Shown piece by piece: positions 1-11,209 of a stretch of 64,000 bases of DNA. Source of the DNA: Opisthorchis felineus (lineage: Eukaryota; Platyhelminthes; Trematoda; Opisthorchiida; Opisthorchiidae); NCBI GenBank assembly GCA_004794785.1, contig SJOL01005699.1:1-64000 (forward strand), read 5' to 3'. The first letter of the stretch is position 1, and every line of letters starts with the position of its first letter. Under the pieces are notes generated by a model. That model searched no databases. It saw only the letters and a program-made list of their open reading frames with translations, and was not told where the DNA came from. Made by a program: the position numbers and the translations under genes.

Positions 1-867
1 AGGGTGGGCCTTGTGGTGTCCACGGTGTGAGACTGGAAGACGTAGACTCAGAATGCAGGAAGACAATACTGCGTTACAGTGTACTGGGTAGAAAATATAT
101 ACCTGTGGCCCACTGTAGTGTCCAACAGCCCAGGTATTTTGTGGATGCGTAAAACGCACACTAGTGGTATAAATTTATAATAGAAGGTTTCGAAGCCAAG
201 TATTATTTTGGGCAAATGGTTTTTAAAACGGATACTTCTAGGGAATCAAAGGCACATTTGATCCTGGGTTATAAATAAACCACATGTAAACAGCGGTAGA
301 AGAAAGTGTAGCGGAATCTCCTCCCACAAGGCACGTGACTCCTTCACCACCTGGACACCGGCTGTCAGCCATCGGTTAACATAGCCCAGCTTCTACTCGC
401 AGAGAAATACGAAAACTTTCAACGCTTGTTTCCGAACCATTGGTCGTGTCTGGTGCGAAAATCGGATTTGCAATGCTGAAGTACGCTAGATGGTTTTAGG
501 ATAAAGGAACTCTCCCGCAATAGATGAATTACTCACGCTTCGTAGGTTACGCTGATTAGGATGGGTTACCCATATGCCAGAGGACGTCTGCCTCGTGGAG
601 CTGCGTTTGCCAAGCCCTATTCTGGGTGGAATCTACTGAGAGGTGGAGAGTTTATAACCTAGTAACGAAGTATGAAAACAGTAAACGGTGAACTTAGTCG
701 GGTTGACAACTGCCGCCTCCCCAGATGGAGATACCAGGACCCAGCTCATCAGGTTAGTGACCGACAGAAAAGGTTCAATAGCGTAGGCAGTGGTGCTCTT
801 AAATCAAAGCTATCGCCCTCAATGCGTAGATATCGGGTTCCCGAAGCAACTGAACTTGTTATCGCCT

Positions 868-1052
868 CTAATGCTTGGCTGCATGTTCCACGCTTTCCAA
901 CTTTCCGTTGATTGAAGCTGTAGCAGCTGGAATCAATATATGAGTGGTGCATGGTTCATAGCTGATAAACTGAATAGAATTATGGCTCGACTTTAGCAAC
1001 TTTTCTTCCACTTTACATTGCTCCACGCCGGTGAATGTTGAGACGACATCGC
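868..1052 (-). CDS. Candidate terminal exon, unknown protein (left-arm copy)
   Basis: An open frame of about 61 residues follows a splice-acceptor-like tract (T-rich run then CGCAG) and ends in a stop at the 868 side. The translation contains EEKLLKSSHNSIQFISYEPC and ATASINGKLE. I recognise no family. The right-arm copy (14546-14730) keeps the same frame with a single visible residue change (Ser to Leu). The 15-bp arm indel lies just upstream, in the would-be intron. Preservation in both arms is weak evidence, because the arms are so similar overall. It could be a chance ORF. Confidence 0.22.
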
Positions 1053-2449
1053 CTGCGGAGTTATGTGCTGTGAAACAAAAACAGAATGGCTGGAAGCAAT
1101 CGGGCACGAAAGCGAAATCCCCATTTGCAGAGAGTTTGATAAACTTAATGTTCCTAGGCCTGAGTTCTTCTGTATATTCGTTCGAATATCATCAACCGAC
1201 CAAGACATTTGAACAGTCCAATAATCCGCAAATCCACTATCGATTGGCTGCTTAGGTGACACTGTGAGGTACAAATAGATATTACTCACAGGTTTTAACA
1301 GTAATATAGGCCATTACTCTAGTATCCTCAGTTTCAGGACAGGTAATATATTTGAACATATCAATAAACTCACTAGATACATATTTTGGATGCCGTAAGA
1401 GGGGCTAACATATCTGGAAACCGGCTTTCAGTTTCACCAAAGATTAACCCTATGAAACAAATTTACAAATTTGGTGACTTGTTTCAACCTACTAATCCAC
1501 TTATTCCAAAGACAATGCTGCTTTTTTGGTGAAGAATCACCAGAGGGTCAAGAAACAGATCCTGACTGTGGCGATAAGCGCGCAACTACTGCAAAATAAC
1601 CCGTCCATGGGACTATGTGAAATGTTCAGCATGAATGACTTTCAGTGATCCCCAAAGTCGATTCCAAATTTAATATATTTCAAATAATATTTGGTAGAAA
1701 ACACGCGATGGAACTGTGTTGGACGGAAGAAAGTGTTTTTCTTCGAATTGTAATATTTTTGGCATTAGGTGCAGTTTTTGTTTGATATGATCCCAAGATA
1801 GGTATGTCGGAGCAAGAATACCACTTGGGGTAGGAATGTTTGCCATTGATCCTAATCTATTGTATATGTTTTATTGTACATACAATGCATGTGTACTGAA
1901 TCTTATCTTCCGCACGAATGGCTTTAGCCCCGCTCATTCACAGGAGCAAGGTTGCCTCCAAGCCTGAGGTCAATTGACCTAGACACCGCGAGTGGTATTT
2001 GGTCGAGGCTACTGTAATAGACTGATTGCGTGCATTTTAAGAAAACACCAAAATGATAATCTCCCAGGTTACTTCGTTTTGTTGTCCAGCCGCCATGGAG
2101 ACTAACGGGAGTGGTACTTGAATGCTGGGTTGGATCCCATCAGTTTCCAAATATGAAGACTCACGTGAAAGCAGCCTACCTAAAGAATAGATTGGAGCTG
2201 TTATTGTAAAGTGTAGGTAGTACTCTAAGGGATATGGGAGAATAACACCACTGACGGCCTTCGGAGACAACGAAGCCTTTGGCAAAGCATTGCATTTAGT
2301 TATGCAGAAAGTTTAAGGCAAAAAGTAAGTGTTCATTCACCTGTCACCAGGAGAATCGTGGACACTTACGGGCAACTTATCGCCGGGAGACTGGAGGCTT
2401 TGGCCGGAAATTCATCGATGACAAGCAATACGGCTAATCACTGGACGTA

Positions 2450-2700
2450 ACAAGTTACTCATGAGGTAAGTGAAAACTATTCGACAGCCCTGAACCGGTC
2501 TCGTCCGTCTTGTTGTGGCTTATCACAGTCCCCGAGTTTCTAATTGAAGCCATACTGGACAGAATTCGCCAACTACTCTTATTTGAAAAAAGACCATCGT
2601 AAGCGAGAGATTCTGCTGTTTCCCCGGTAAAATCAAATTCATATGCAAATGAAAGAAAAAAGGGAATGGTGTTGAATGAATGGTACACGGTTCAGTGGCT
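2450..2700 (-). repeat. Family A hammerhead-type repeat, decayed (left arm)
   Basis: Reading the plus strand, the terminal motif (TTACTCATGAGGTAAGTGAAAAC), a GACAGCCC..CCGGT block and the body segment with TGCAAATGAAAG match other family A copies in reversed orientation. The ribozyme core is degraded: GAGAC replaces GAAAC and the CUGAUGA box is lost. The mirror copy is at 12915-13165. Confidence 0.6.
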
Positions 2701-4079
2701 ACGAGCAAGAGACCTACCACTCGTTGATGACACTGTGACGGCCTCAGAAGTCAGACTAACAGATCAAGAAACTCCACTTAATGTGTAAGCAAACAAAAAA
2801 CAGAGGCCGCTTCCGGAGTACCAGAGATGTCATGTCTCAAAGCTAAATAAAACTAAACCTATCAGAAGACAGATCAAGCAACAAGCTAATCGGAATGCTC
2901 ACCTATACGATCGATGATGGGTCAAGGTAGACCCGGTTGAATTGACCCCACAACAACCCAAGCAACTGCAACAACCACGCATTTCCAAAATCAGTGCACT
3001 TCCCCTGGCCCAGTTGAAGAAAACAATTAACAAGAGACTCGGCAGGGATTCACAAGAATCTGTCGTGAAAACCAACGTGATGTGCAAGGGAGTATACTAC
3101 GTAAACAACTAATTCCATTGAAAAGCGTGACTGAGGTATAAAACTTTCAATGTGCAGAAAGAAATGTCTGATACCTAGCCAGCGTTCTCATTAACATCGT
3201 CTCCAGTCGTGCCTTGTTGATGAATCAGACTTCAAATAATTGAACTGACGCACTCATCCAATTCTTGTATTATTTTCCTAGATATCGTGCCAGAATTAAG
3301 TTGGGTAGAACACGATGCTGATTTCTGCATCATGTGTCAGTTTCGAAAGTGTGTGTCTACACGTTTTCTCTCATGAGATGCCCAAAAAATTTATCAAACC
3401 GGTCCACTTCAATTCGAACGTATGAAGTCAGCTCAAATATTGAATGAGACAAGACCTATCCTGCTGGACATATCGTCTCCCAGATTTCTATTTAAGTTAA
3501 AGGCGAAAACTTAAAATGTACTTTTTAGAAAACTAGGCGCATACCTTAGTTTTCTGTTTACTGACTTTAGAAGACTCAGTTCACTCTAGCACAAGACTGT
3601 GAACGTATGACCCAGATTAAACTTCATTAGATGGTGTGACTTTCCATCACACCATTTATGAGTGTGCGTGTAACTTGTGTTTTCATTGTTGCGAAAAAAA
3701 TCTTTGTCAAAAATATCTTAGAAACTAGTGCTAGGGCACACAACCAGTTGACTGGCTATCGTGTGATGGACTGCTTATCGTCCTGCGCATCAAACCTCAG
3801 TGCGGGGTCGTGTGGACTGTGCGCAATCAGGCAAAGCATTCCAATCTGTAGAAAAGCCGCGCACTAGGCAGATCGCCCTACTAATCCTTGGAATTTGCAC
3901 CAAAAATCTGTTGCTTTGATGGCCAGCCGAAACATAAAAAACACTGGGTATAAAGGTGGCAACGACTGATGGACTCCGAGCTGCTTCCGCTGATCACAGG
4001 CTTGCTAACTTCGTAAGCTATTATCGGTTTGCTTTTATTTTTGGCTCTGCGGGTTTTAGAGTTATATTTAAAACTATTG

Positions 4080-4400
4080 ACCGCTGATTTCCTACAATTT
4101 TGGCCCAAGTAGAGCATACATTTGAAGAAACATAAGGAACTGGGTCTACTTGACGAACCAAAAGTAGCGGAAAACTAGTCGTGGGCTGTCCAAGAGTTTT
4201 CAGCAAGCTTATAATAGGTGCTCTTATAGAAAATCGACCGCAATCTTACGAATATTGTCCCAACTGAAACATGAGGCAGCCTTTGTGCAGCACATTTGGT
4301 TGAAGAATACCAGAGACGTCAGGTTCTGCTGGAATTCATTTGAGTTTGCTCTAAGACCAAATTGGTGCGCAAATTAGTGTATTCCCTGAATTTGCTTGTT
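4080..4400 (+). repeat. Family A repeat with ribozyme region and part of the next unit (left arm)
   Basis: The segment runs from the body (AAGTAGAGCATACATTTGA) through a hammerhead-like core at 4148-4182 to the terminal TTTTCAGCAAGCTTATAATAGG. After a short gap the start of a further unit follows in the same orientation (AACTGAAACATGAGGCAGCC, about 4263). This order (end of one unit, then start of the next) fits head-to-tail copies. Decay is moderate. Confidence 0.65.
4148..4182 (+). ncRNA. Degenerate hammerhead ribozyme core, family A (left arm)
   Basis: In order: UUGACGA (CUGANGA box with C3 to U), a poorly paired stem II region, GAAAA in place of GAAA, then CUAGUC and GUGGGCUGUC. Stem III reads ACUAGU, a six-base palindrome where other copies have ACCGGU, so two symmetric positions changed together. 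The core is probably inactive because C3 is mutated and stem II is weak. Confidence 0.45.
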
Positions 4401-4661
4401 TGAAATTGCCAAATTCACCATATTCGCTGAAGGTATTCAGTGCGAAACAAGCCAACTTATGAAGAACAGAAGAAACTCCCCGTCTCTAGAAATAAAGATA
4501 AATATGTGGCTTCCGAAAACATTTTCACGTAACTAATGAACTCGGTTGTTAAGGGCTGTATAAGGGCATTATTCGTATCGTCAGTCGTTTACACTTTCTC
4601 TATTGTGGTCTTCTCTCTTTTTCTTATTCGATTCAGACTACTCATGAGCCAACAAAAACAA

Positions 4662-4853
4662 ATGAAGATTTGCATGTTCGCTATTTTTCTGCTAATGAGC
4701 AGCTATTGGATTGCTGACGGAAAGGCAATCAACCCACACGTTATTGGTGATGCTGAAAAATCTCCGGAGCACCAAAACAAACACAAGGATGCCACACTGA
4801 AGAATGAAAACGATATGCCGTCAGGTTATATAGCTTTTCCACGCATGGGCTAA
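4662..4853 (+). CDS. Secreted amidated-peptide precursor, SCP-like (left-arm copy)
   Basis: The 63-residue frame starts MKICMFAIFLLMSSYW: one Lys, then a hydrophobic core to about residue 18, with a likely signal-peptide cleavage near Gly20-Lys21-Ala22. The remainder is short, polar and charged (His, Lys, Asn, Glu). It ends PSGYIAFPRMG directly before TAA. Terminal Gly is the usual amide donor, giving a predicted -GYIAFPRMamide, which closely resembles molluscan small cardioactive peptides (-GYLAFPRMamide, -NYLAFPRMamide). No dibasic site precedes the peptide; single Lys47 is the nearest possible cut. The frame is open upstream to 4536, but TTCTCTCTTTTTCTTATTCGATTCAG at about 4613-4636 looks like a 3' splice site, so I prefer the start at 4662 (4644 also possible). 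AATAAA follows at 4884-4889. The expected role is a neuropeptide released from neurons; this is inferred. Confidence 0.72.
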   Translation: MKICMFAIFLLMSSYWIADGKAINPHVIGDAEKSPEHQNKHKDATLKNENDMPSGYIAFPRMG

Positions 4854-4883
4854 CTGTTTGCCTTGGCGGTAATATTATTCTGA

Positions 4884-4889
4884 AATAAA
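4884..4889 (+). promoter_or_regulatory. Polyadenylation signal of the peptide gene (left arm)
   Basis: AATAAA lies about 30 bases after the stop codon of the SCP-like frame. This implies a very short 3' UTR, common for small secreted-peptide genes. The mirror signal is at 10723-10728. Confidence 0.55.
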
Positions 4890-6374
4890 GAATTCGCTTA
4901 ACAGTTCACTTATTCACAATTGCATTAGATAGGAACCCGTCTAAGTTTTCTCCGAGAGGGGTTTTGGGCTACTTTTGTTCGATACACTTACTATTAGGCG
5001 CCTAGCAGTAAAAGCAAACCCGAAGTGATGTTCAGTCCAGATGGACCGTTGTAGGCAAGAAATAAACGAAAAGTCGGCTAGACCACGCACATTTAGGACC
5101 CACCAGATGAGTTGATCTGGTAAAGCATTTATTGACAGAAAGTGAAGTCAGTGTTTGCGGGTTTTTGGTCGATGACATGATTTGCAGGTTGTTCCAATGA
5201 TCTTAACCCTTTTTTTCCGGTGGCATTATTTATATTACTGGAAAGGTTGTCAGTCGTGTAAAATGGAAAACGTCAATCAATAGCAACATTTCATGAGTGT
5301 ATGACACTGTGTGCGTTCCACTTCACATGAGGAATTTGACGATAGACCTCTGTGTAAGCGCCTAATTTTCGAACCAGAAGCCTCGCACTCAAGAACGATT
5401 TATATCACTTAGTGGTTGAAATCATCAGGATGTCGCACGTGGACGTTTTTTTAAATGAACGGGGCCATCATGAGTGTGTATTTTTGACAGTGTGCGGTTA
5501 CCGGAGGAGTTTCCGCCTCAGTTCTGGACGTAGTACTGCGTATGCTTGCTAAAGGTACGGTGTGGTCGACTCTATTGTCGCTCTGACAATAGCGATAGGT
5601 CTTTTCAACCCTGGAAGAGACTACAGAAGAGACTACACAAGTCCACACATTACACACCTTAACAAACTACACGGATTCACAGTCAATCCGAACTAGATCG
5701 GTCACTGATTTCTCACCCCGACTTACTGGGATATGCATGTGCAAACTTTTTATGTGTTCATTTTTACTCAGGAAATTTCCGCAGATTTTCGATTTTAATT
5801 TACTTCTCGTATAGTTCACCGTCGAATGAAGGGTAAATTTACATCCCTTCGTTCATGAAATATCGGACTATTTTCTATAGCCATAAAGGCTGTTCGAGTG
5901 AACCGCTTTACCACGTTAGCCATTGTCGCATTTGAACGCTTTCGGCGGTTGTCGATTGGCCGTCTCACAGGTGTGTTTAAAGTCTGTTGCGCAAGCAGCG
6001 TTATCATTTATCCGGCCATGAACAACCTACGAACTAGAAGTTTGCAGCGGAACAATCAAAGAACAAAGGTGTAATATAAGGCAGCGCTTGGACGTGGCTG
6101 TTTTCATTGCTATTTGCGGCTCATTGCTGGTGTGCGTCTGATCGCCCCTCAGCGGTCCAATACTTGAGATAGCATAATAGGTCAGTGGCTTTCTCAAGCC
6201 TATGAGCTTATCTAATGCTACAAGAACAAAAATTGTGTACCGAAACCCTCTAGTGAATCATGTGGTCTATGGGAATAAATAGTCATGGGATTCAGTCAGT
6301 TGATAAACTCTTAGAACCTATTGAGTATTCATAGTTTTCGGAAAAGTTTGGTAACATTCGATAGATTTATTGCT

Positions 6375-6411
6375 GGGCAACGTTTCGCTTTTGACACAAA
6401 AGCTTCGTCAG
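6375..6411 (-). ncRNA. PLE-type hammerhead ribozyme core, partial
   Basis: On the minus strand: CUGACGA (6411-6405), stem II GCUUUUG/CAAAAGC (7 perfect pairs, loop UGU), then GAAAC (6386-6382) followed by GUUGCCCAGC. The first three parts fit the hammerhead consensus. I cannot place a convincing cleavage triplet with a closed stem III, so activity is doubtful. Its place downstream of a PLE coding region fits the known PLE layout. Confidence 0.55.
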
Positions 6412-6764
6412 ACCAACTGATTAGGTTACGAGATTTAAGGCGGAAGGAGAACCAATCAGCTAAGTCAAGCTTAATCTGTGTTAGCTGTAGGCCAAGGGAT
6501 GTTGAGTGTTGGGGTGGGCCACGAAGTGTTAAATTGATGAGGAAACCTAAATGGATTTGGGTCCTGCCTAGGGTCTAGTGCTTCTGGTTCACGTGATGAT
6601 CCCTCTTGAACGTCGTTTGCACTTTTCGGCTCTCTGTGTGTGTGAGCTAGTGCTACGATAGTTGTGTAAAGAAGAGGGATTCTGTGGCCTTTGGTCGGGT
6701 TGAGATTTCCACCCCCTGTTTTTGCTAATGATTCTACGCGCATTGACAACCACACAGTCACGTG

Positions 6765-8095
6765 TCAACTCGGTTTATCTAAGACCGCTCTCCATACGCT
6801 CTCCAGTTCCACACCCTCGATTCTATTCACGCTGTGATGCTTGGTAATTTCCACCGCCTCGGCTATCAGCCGCTGTGGTGTCAATCGCAGTCCCCGTCTT
6901 AAAACTTCCACATTCCCCAGACCTATTCTATATCCTGTGTCTAACTCATGTACCGCCATCGCCGAGTCTTTGATCAGCGTTTGGTATTCTTCCGCATTTC
7001 TTGTTCGTTTGTTTATCCTCCTTTTATGCTCACCAATTCTGGTGTGCAATTCCCTGGCAGCTTGTCCTATGTAAACTTTAGTGCAATCGCTGCAGTTAAT
7101 TTCATACACACAGTCCCTGATCCTTTCAACCGGGAAGGGAGCTTTCAATTGCACCAAAACTGAGTGTAGCTTTTTTTCCTTCTGGAAAGCTACTTTAATG
7201 TTGGTTAAGTTCAGCAGTCTTCGAATAACCTCCGATGTTCCTGCTTTATATGGAATGACTGCTGTGCCAATCCATCCCTTACTGGGTCTAGATACCAGAG
7301 ACAATATCCTTCTTAGTTGACGCCTAATCAGACTCACCGGGTATCCTATTTATTGGAGTCTGTTGGAAATCTCGATTTGAGCTGCTGTCCGGTCGATCTC
7401 TTCTGTGCACAGCTCTTTGACTCGACTAAACATCGATGAGACAATACTGGCGTACACGGACTTTGGGTGTGCTGGTGAGCAGTTTATACGGCTCCTGTAT
7501 CTGTTGGTTTCTGGTAGATAGTAGTTTTCAACTCTCCACCACTCTTGTGTGTTATACAGTCCAGGAAGGGTAATGTGCCCGAGGTGGACTCTATCTCCAT
7601 GTGAGGATTTAAACTATTGAGATAGTCGTGGAAGCCGTTCACGTTATCACGTTTGATTGCAATAAAGGTATCGTCAACGTAACGCCAAAAGACTTTCGGT
7701 GGACAATGGTATCCGGCCAAGGCCATTTGTTCGAAGTCCTCCATATAAATATTAGCTAAAACTGGGGATATTGGAGATCCCATTGCAAGACCTTGCTCTT
7801 GTGAGTAAGCAGTTGTGTCAAAAACAAACTGATCGAGATTCGAACACATTATTATGCCCTTAACTATTTCATTCACCGATAGCTGTGTCCGTTCCCTGAG
7901 TGTCTTGCCTGCCACTAACAACTTCTTAGTTACCTCCAGAGCATCTGCCCTAGGTATGTTTGTGTACATTGAGATTACGTCGAAACTCACGAGGACTTCG
8001 TCCATCTCCAAAGCAAGCCCTAAAACCTTATTGGCGAAGTCGTTCGAATTCCTAATGAAGGCGCTTGATTTTCCCGTGACAATCTTTAAGCCTTA
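6765..8095 (-). pseudogene. Penelope-like element: RT and GIY-YIG endonuclease, broken
   Basis: Two frames form one decayed retroelement polyprotein. The 8095-7484 part has RT motif A (VSFDVISMYTNIP), motif B (GLAMGSPISPVLANIYMEDF) and motif C (FWRYVDDTF), ending in a C-terminal FLDC..LKTTIYQKPTDT segment. A frameshift near 7484 and an in-frame TAA near 7346 separate it from 7337-6765, which carries the PLE endonuclease: a Cys-rich start (CVYEINCSDC), the YIG core (KVYIGQAARELHTRIGEHKR) and a C-terminal AEAVEITKH helix with the expected Glu. The N-terminal part is missing: the similarity stops at about 8095, just after an in-frame stop. The two lesions mean it is no longer autonomous. Confidence 0.9.
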
Positions 8096-10722
8096 GAATT
8101 ATTTCCGGGTGTAGAAAATTGCAGCGTTGTCAATTAATCGTAAATAAATATACGTTAAAAACGGACAGAATTTGGAAACAAGAGGATTAATTGAGCAAAA
8201 ACCTTGACGGCGGGCGTTTCATAACCAAGACTTAGCAATAAGTTATCAGATCAGAATATCTAATAGTTTTGGGGATGTACCTTTGTGTTTGTTCGCCATA
8301 ACCCTATTCAAGCCAGTCTGAGAAATTTCGCCGCTTCATGAGCAAATGTGCTATGAGGAACCCAGTGGGGAGTAAAACAGAAGAACAAATTTTGCAGTGT
8401 GAAAAGATCTATTCGGCTGTAAATAGCAGAATATGTGATTTTGGCAGATAGGGCATTCCTAATTTGAGTGACCGCGGGGGGGGGGACAGACAAGTACTCT
8501 ATACAGGGTTAATTAGATGTGGGCATTTACAACAGAAAAGTTGTCCAGACTGAAGGATGGGGGCATCTAACTCGAATTCTCAGGAATAACACATCGGTTT
8601 TGGAAATCGGGAGATAGACTCAGGTCCTGAGACCACATCAGCACTTTGCCCAAGCCTGCCTTTGAGTTCAACACTACTGTCCGACTGCAACCACTATAAC
8701 CTATCGCTACAATGCCACCATAATTTTAGCACATAAGGAAATTAGGAATCGGCATATGTCTGAAATAAGGGCAATATAGGAGCAATAATGAGGAATCCTA
8801 GAGAACGTCAGTGGCAGTTGGAAATGGAGTACAGTTTCCGGCACATATCACTGTCCACTGTGTCAGGAAAGTGGAAAAATTCAGGATCGTTCCAACAGAG
8901 CCAGTATGGCCTTTTGCAAACAGATGCATGCAAGGTGATACTGTTGTAGAATCTAGAAATAACAATCTTTCAACCCTAAAATTGGTGTGAGTGAGTAAGC
9001 AAGCGAGTGGTCTCCGACTGTTGGCCGGTAAACCAACGCGGGTTAGTGCATCTTACCATATGATTTTCGCAACATGTATACATGGACTTCAAGGCATGAG
9101 ATGGTAGCCATGTTGAAGGATCTCATAATGGGATTCGAACGTGGGCAGTTGAAACGGAAGTACGCGCCGTTAACCACCGGGCTAGCAATTTTACATCAGG
9201 TTCACTCGGCAGACATTCCAAATGAAACGAACCGAAGGACAGATTGGAAGCATATCCGTCTGAGAGGAACACCGTTACAAAGCATTTTGAGTAGTGGAAC
9301 AGATTTGAACCAAAATATTAATCCCATGACTATTTATTCCCATAGACCACAGGATTCACTAGAGGGTTTCGGTACACAATTTTTGTTCTTGTAGCATTAG
9401 ATAAGCTCATAGGTTTGAGAAAGCCACTGCTCTATTATGCCATCTCAAGTATTGGACCGCTGAGCGGCGATCAGACGCACACCAGCAATGAGCCGCAAAT
9501 AGCAATGAAAACAGCCACGTCCAAGCGCTGCCTTATATTACACCTTTGTTCTTTGATTGTTCCGCTGCAAACTTCTAGTTCGTAGGTTGTTCATGGCCGG
9601 ATAAATGATAACGCTGCTTGCGCAACAGACTTTAAACACACCTGTGAGACGGCCAATCGACAACCGCCGAAAGCGTTCAAATGCGACAATGGCTAACGTG
9701 GTAAAGCGGTTCACTCGAACAGCCTTTATGGCTATAGAAAATAGTCCGATATTTCATGAACGAAGGGATGTAAATTTACCCTTCATTCGACGGTGAACTA
9801 TACGAGAAGTAAATTAAAATCGAAAATCTGCGGAAATTCCCTGAGTAAAAATGAACACATAAAAAGTTTGCACATGCATATCCCAGTAAGTCGGGGTGAG
9901 AAATCAGTGACCGATCTAGTTCGGATTGACTGTGAATCCGTGTAGTTTGTTAAGGTGTGTACTGTGTGGACTTGTATAGTCTCTTCTGTAGTCTCTTCCA
10001 GGGTTGAAAAGACCTATCGCTATTGTCAGAGCGACAATAGAGTCGACCACACCGTACCTTTAGCAAACATACGCAGTACTACGTCCAGAACTGAGGCGGA
10101 AACTCCTCCGGTAACCGCACACTGTCAAAAATACACACTCATGATGGCCCCGTTCATTTAAAAACACGTCCACGTGCGACATCCTGATGATTTTAACCAC
10201 TAAGTGATATAAATCGTTCTTGACTGCGAGGCTTCTGGTTCGAAAATTAGGCGCTTACACAGAGGTCTATCGTCAAATTCCTCATGTGAAGTGGAACGCA
10301 CACAGTGTCATACACTCATGAAATGTTGCTATTGATTGACGTTTTCCATTTTACACGACTGACAACCTTTCCAGTAATATAAATAATGCCACCGGAAAAA
10401 AAGGGTTAAGATCATTGGAACAACCTGCAAATCATGTCATCGACCAAAAACCCGCAAACACTGACTTCACTTTCTGTCAATAAATGCTTTACCAAAACAA
10501 CTCATCTGGTGGGTCCTAAATGTGCGTGGTCTAGCCGACTTTTCGTTTATTTCTTGCCTACAACGGTCCATCTGGACTGAACATCACTTCGGGTTTGCTT
10601 TTACTGCTAGGCGCCTAATAGTAAGTGTATCGAACAAAAGTAGCCCAAAACCCCTCTCGGAGAAAACTTAGACGGGTTCCTATCTAATGCAATTGTGAAT
10701 AAGTGAACTGTTAAGCGAATTC

Positions 10723-10728
10723 TTTATT
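10723..10728 (-). promoter_or_regulatory. Polyadenylation signal of the peptide gene (right arm)
   Basis: AATAAA on the minus strand, about 30 bases past the stop codon of the right-arm peptide frame. Confidence 0.55.
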
Positions 10729-10758
10729 TCAGAATAATATTACCGCCAAGGCAAACAG

Positions 10759-10950
10759 TTAGCCCATGCGTGGAAAAGCTATATAACCTGACGGCATATC
10801 GTTTTCATTCTTCAGTGTGGCATCCTTGTGTTTGTTTTGGTGCTCCGGAGATTTTTCAGCATCACCAATAACGTGTGGGTTGATTGCCTTTCCGTCAGCA
10901 ATCCAATAGCTGCTCATTAGCAGAAAAATAGCGAACATGCAAATCTTCAT
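10759..10950 (-). CDS. Secreted amidated-peptide precursor, SCP-like (right-arm copy)
   Basis: This is the inverted second copy of the gene at 4662-4853. The predicted protein is identical over all 63 residues, and also over the upstream open extension to 11076, although the arms differ elsewhere. Signal peptide, terminal FPRMG-stop, acceptor-like tract and AATAAA (10723-10728 on this strand) are all kept. If the palindrome is real, the genome carries two divergently placed copies about 6 kb apart. If it is an assembly join of two haplotypes, this is the second allele. Confidence 0.7.
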   Translation of the reverse strand: MKICMFAIFLLMSSYWIADGKAINPHVIGDAEKSPEHQNKHKDATLKNENDMPSGYIAFPRMG

Positions 10951-11209
10951 TTGTTTTTGTTGGCTCATGAGTAGTCTGAATCGAATAAGAAAAAGAGAGA
11001 AGACCACAATAGAGAAAGTGTAAACGACTGACGATACGAATAATGCCCTTATACAGCCCTTAACAACCGAGTTCATTAGTTACGTGAAAATGTTTTCGGA
11101 AGCCACATATTTATCTTTATTTCTAGAGACGGGGAGTTTCTTCTGTTCTTCATAAGTTGGCTTGTTTCGCACTGAATACCTTCAGCGAATATGGTGAATT
11201 TGGCAATTT

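Larger units (their letters stand above)
1..6292 (+). repeat. Left arm of a large inverted repeat (palindrome)
   Basis: The sequence from base 1 to about 6292 recurs in reverse complement from 15594 back to 9320. Base 1 pairs with 15594 and 6292 with 9320. The arms are nearly identical but not perfect: scattered substitutions are visible, and 15 bases at about 1060-1074 are missing from the other arm. The arm starts at the window edge, so the repeat may extend to the left. It contains the peptide precursor gene (4662-4853) and two decayed family A repeats (2450-2700, 4080-4400). The rest of the arm has only short chance-length ORFs. Confidence 0.95.
6300..8096 (-). mobile_element. 5'-truncated Penelope-like retroelement at the palindrome centre
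   Basis: The coding relic at 6765-8095 is followed on the same strand by a non-coding tail that includes a hammerhead-like core at 6383-6411, as PLE terminal regions typically do. The tail ends about where the left arm of the inverted repeat begins, so the element abuts the palindrome junction. I see no convincing target-site duplication. Confidence 0.7.
6293..9319. other. Spacer (loop) of the large inverted repeat
   Basis: These 3027 bases lie between the two arms and are not part of either. The first 1.8 kb is a Penelope-like element on the minus strand. The remaining 8097-9319 holds no recognisable gene or repeat; it has a 9-base G run at about 8476-8484 and only short chance ORFs (for example 9074-9394). 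Confidence 0.85.

Noticed and set aside
4536..4661. Upstream 42 codons as the N-terminus of the peptide precursor
   Set aside because: The segment is T-rich and ends in TTCGATTCAG, which looks like an intron end, and a proper signal peptide starts at 4662. The longer form would put a second hydrophobic stretch ahead of the signal peptide.
8476..8484. G run as a quadruplex-forming site
   Set aside because: A single run of nine G without neighbouring G tracts is not enough for a supported call.
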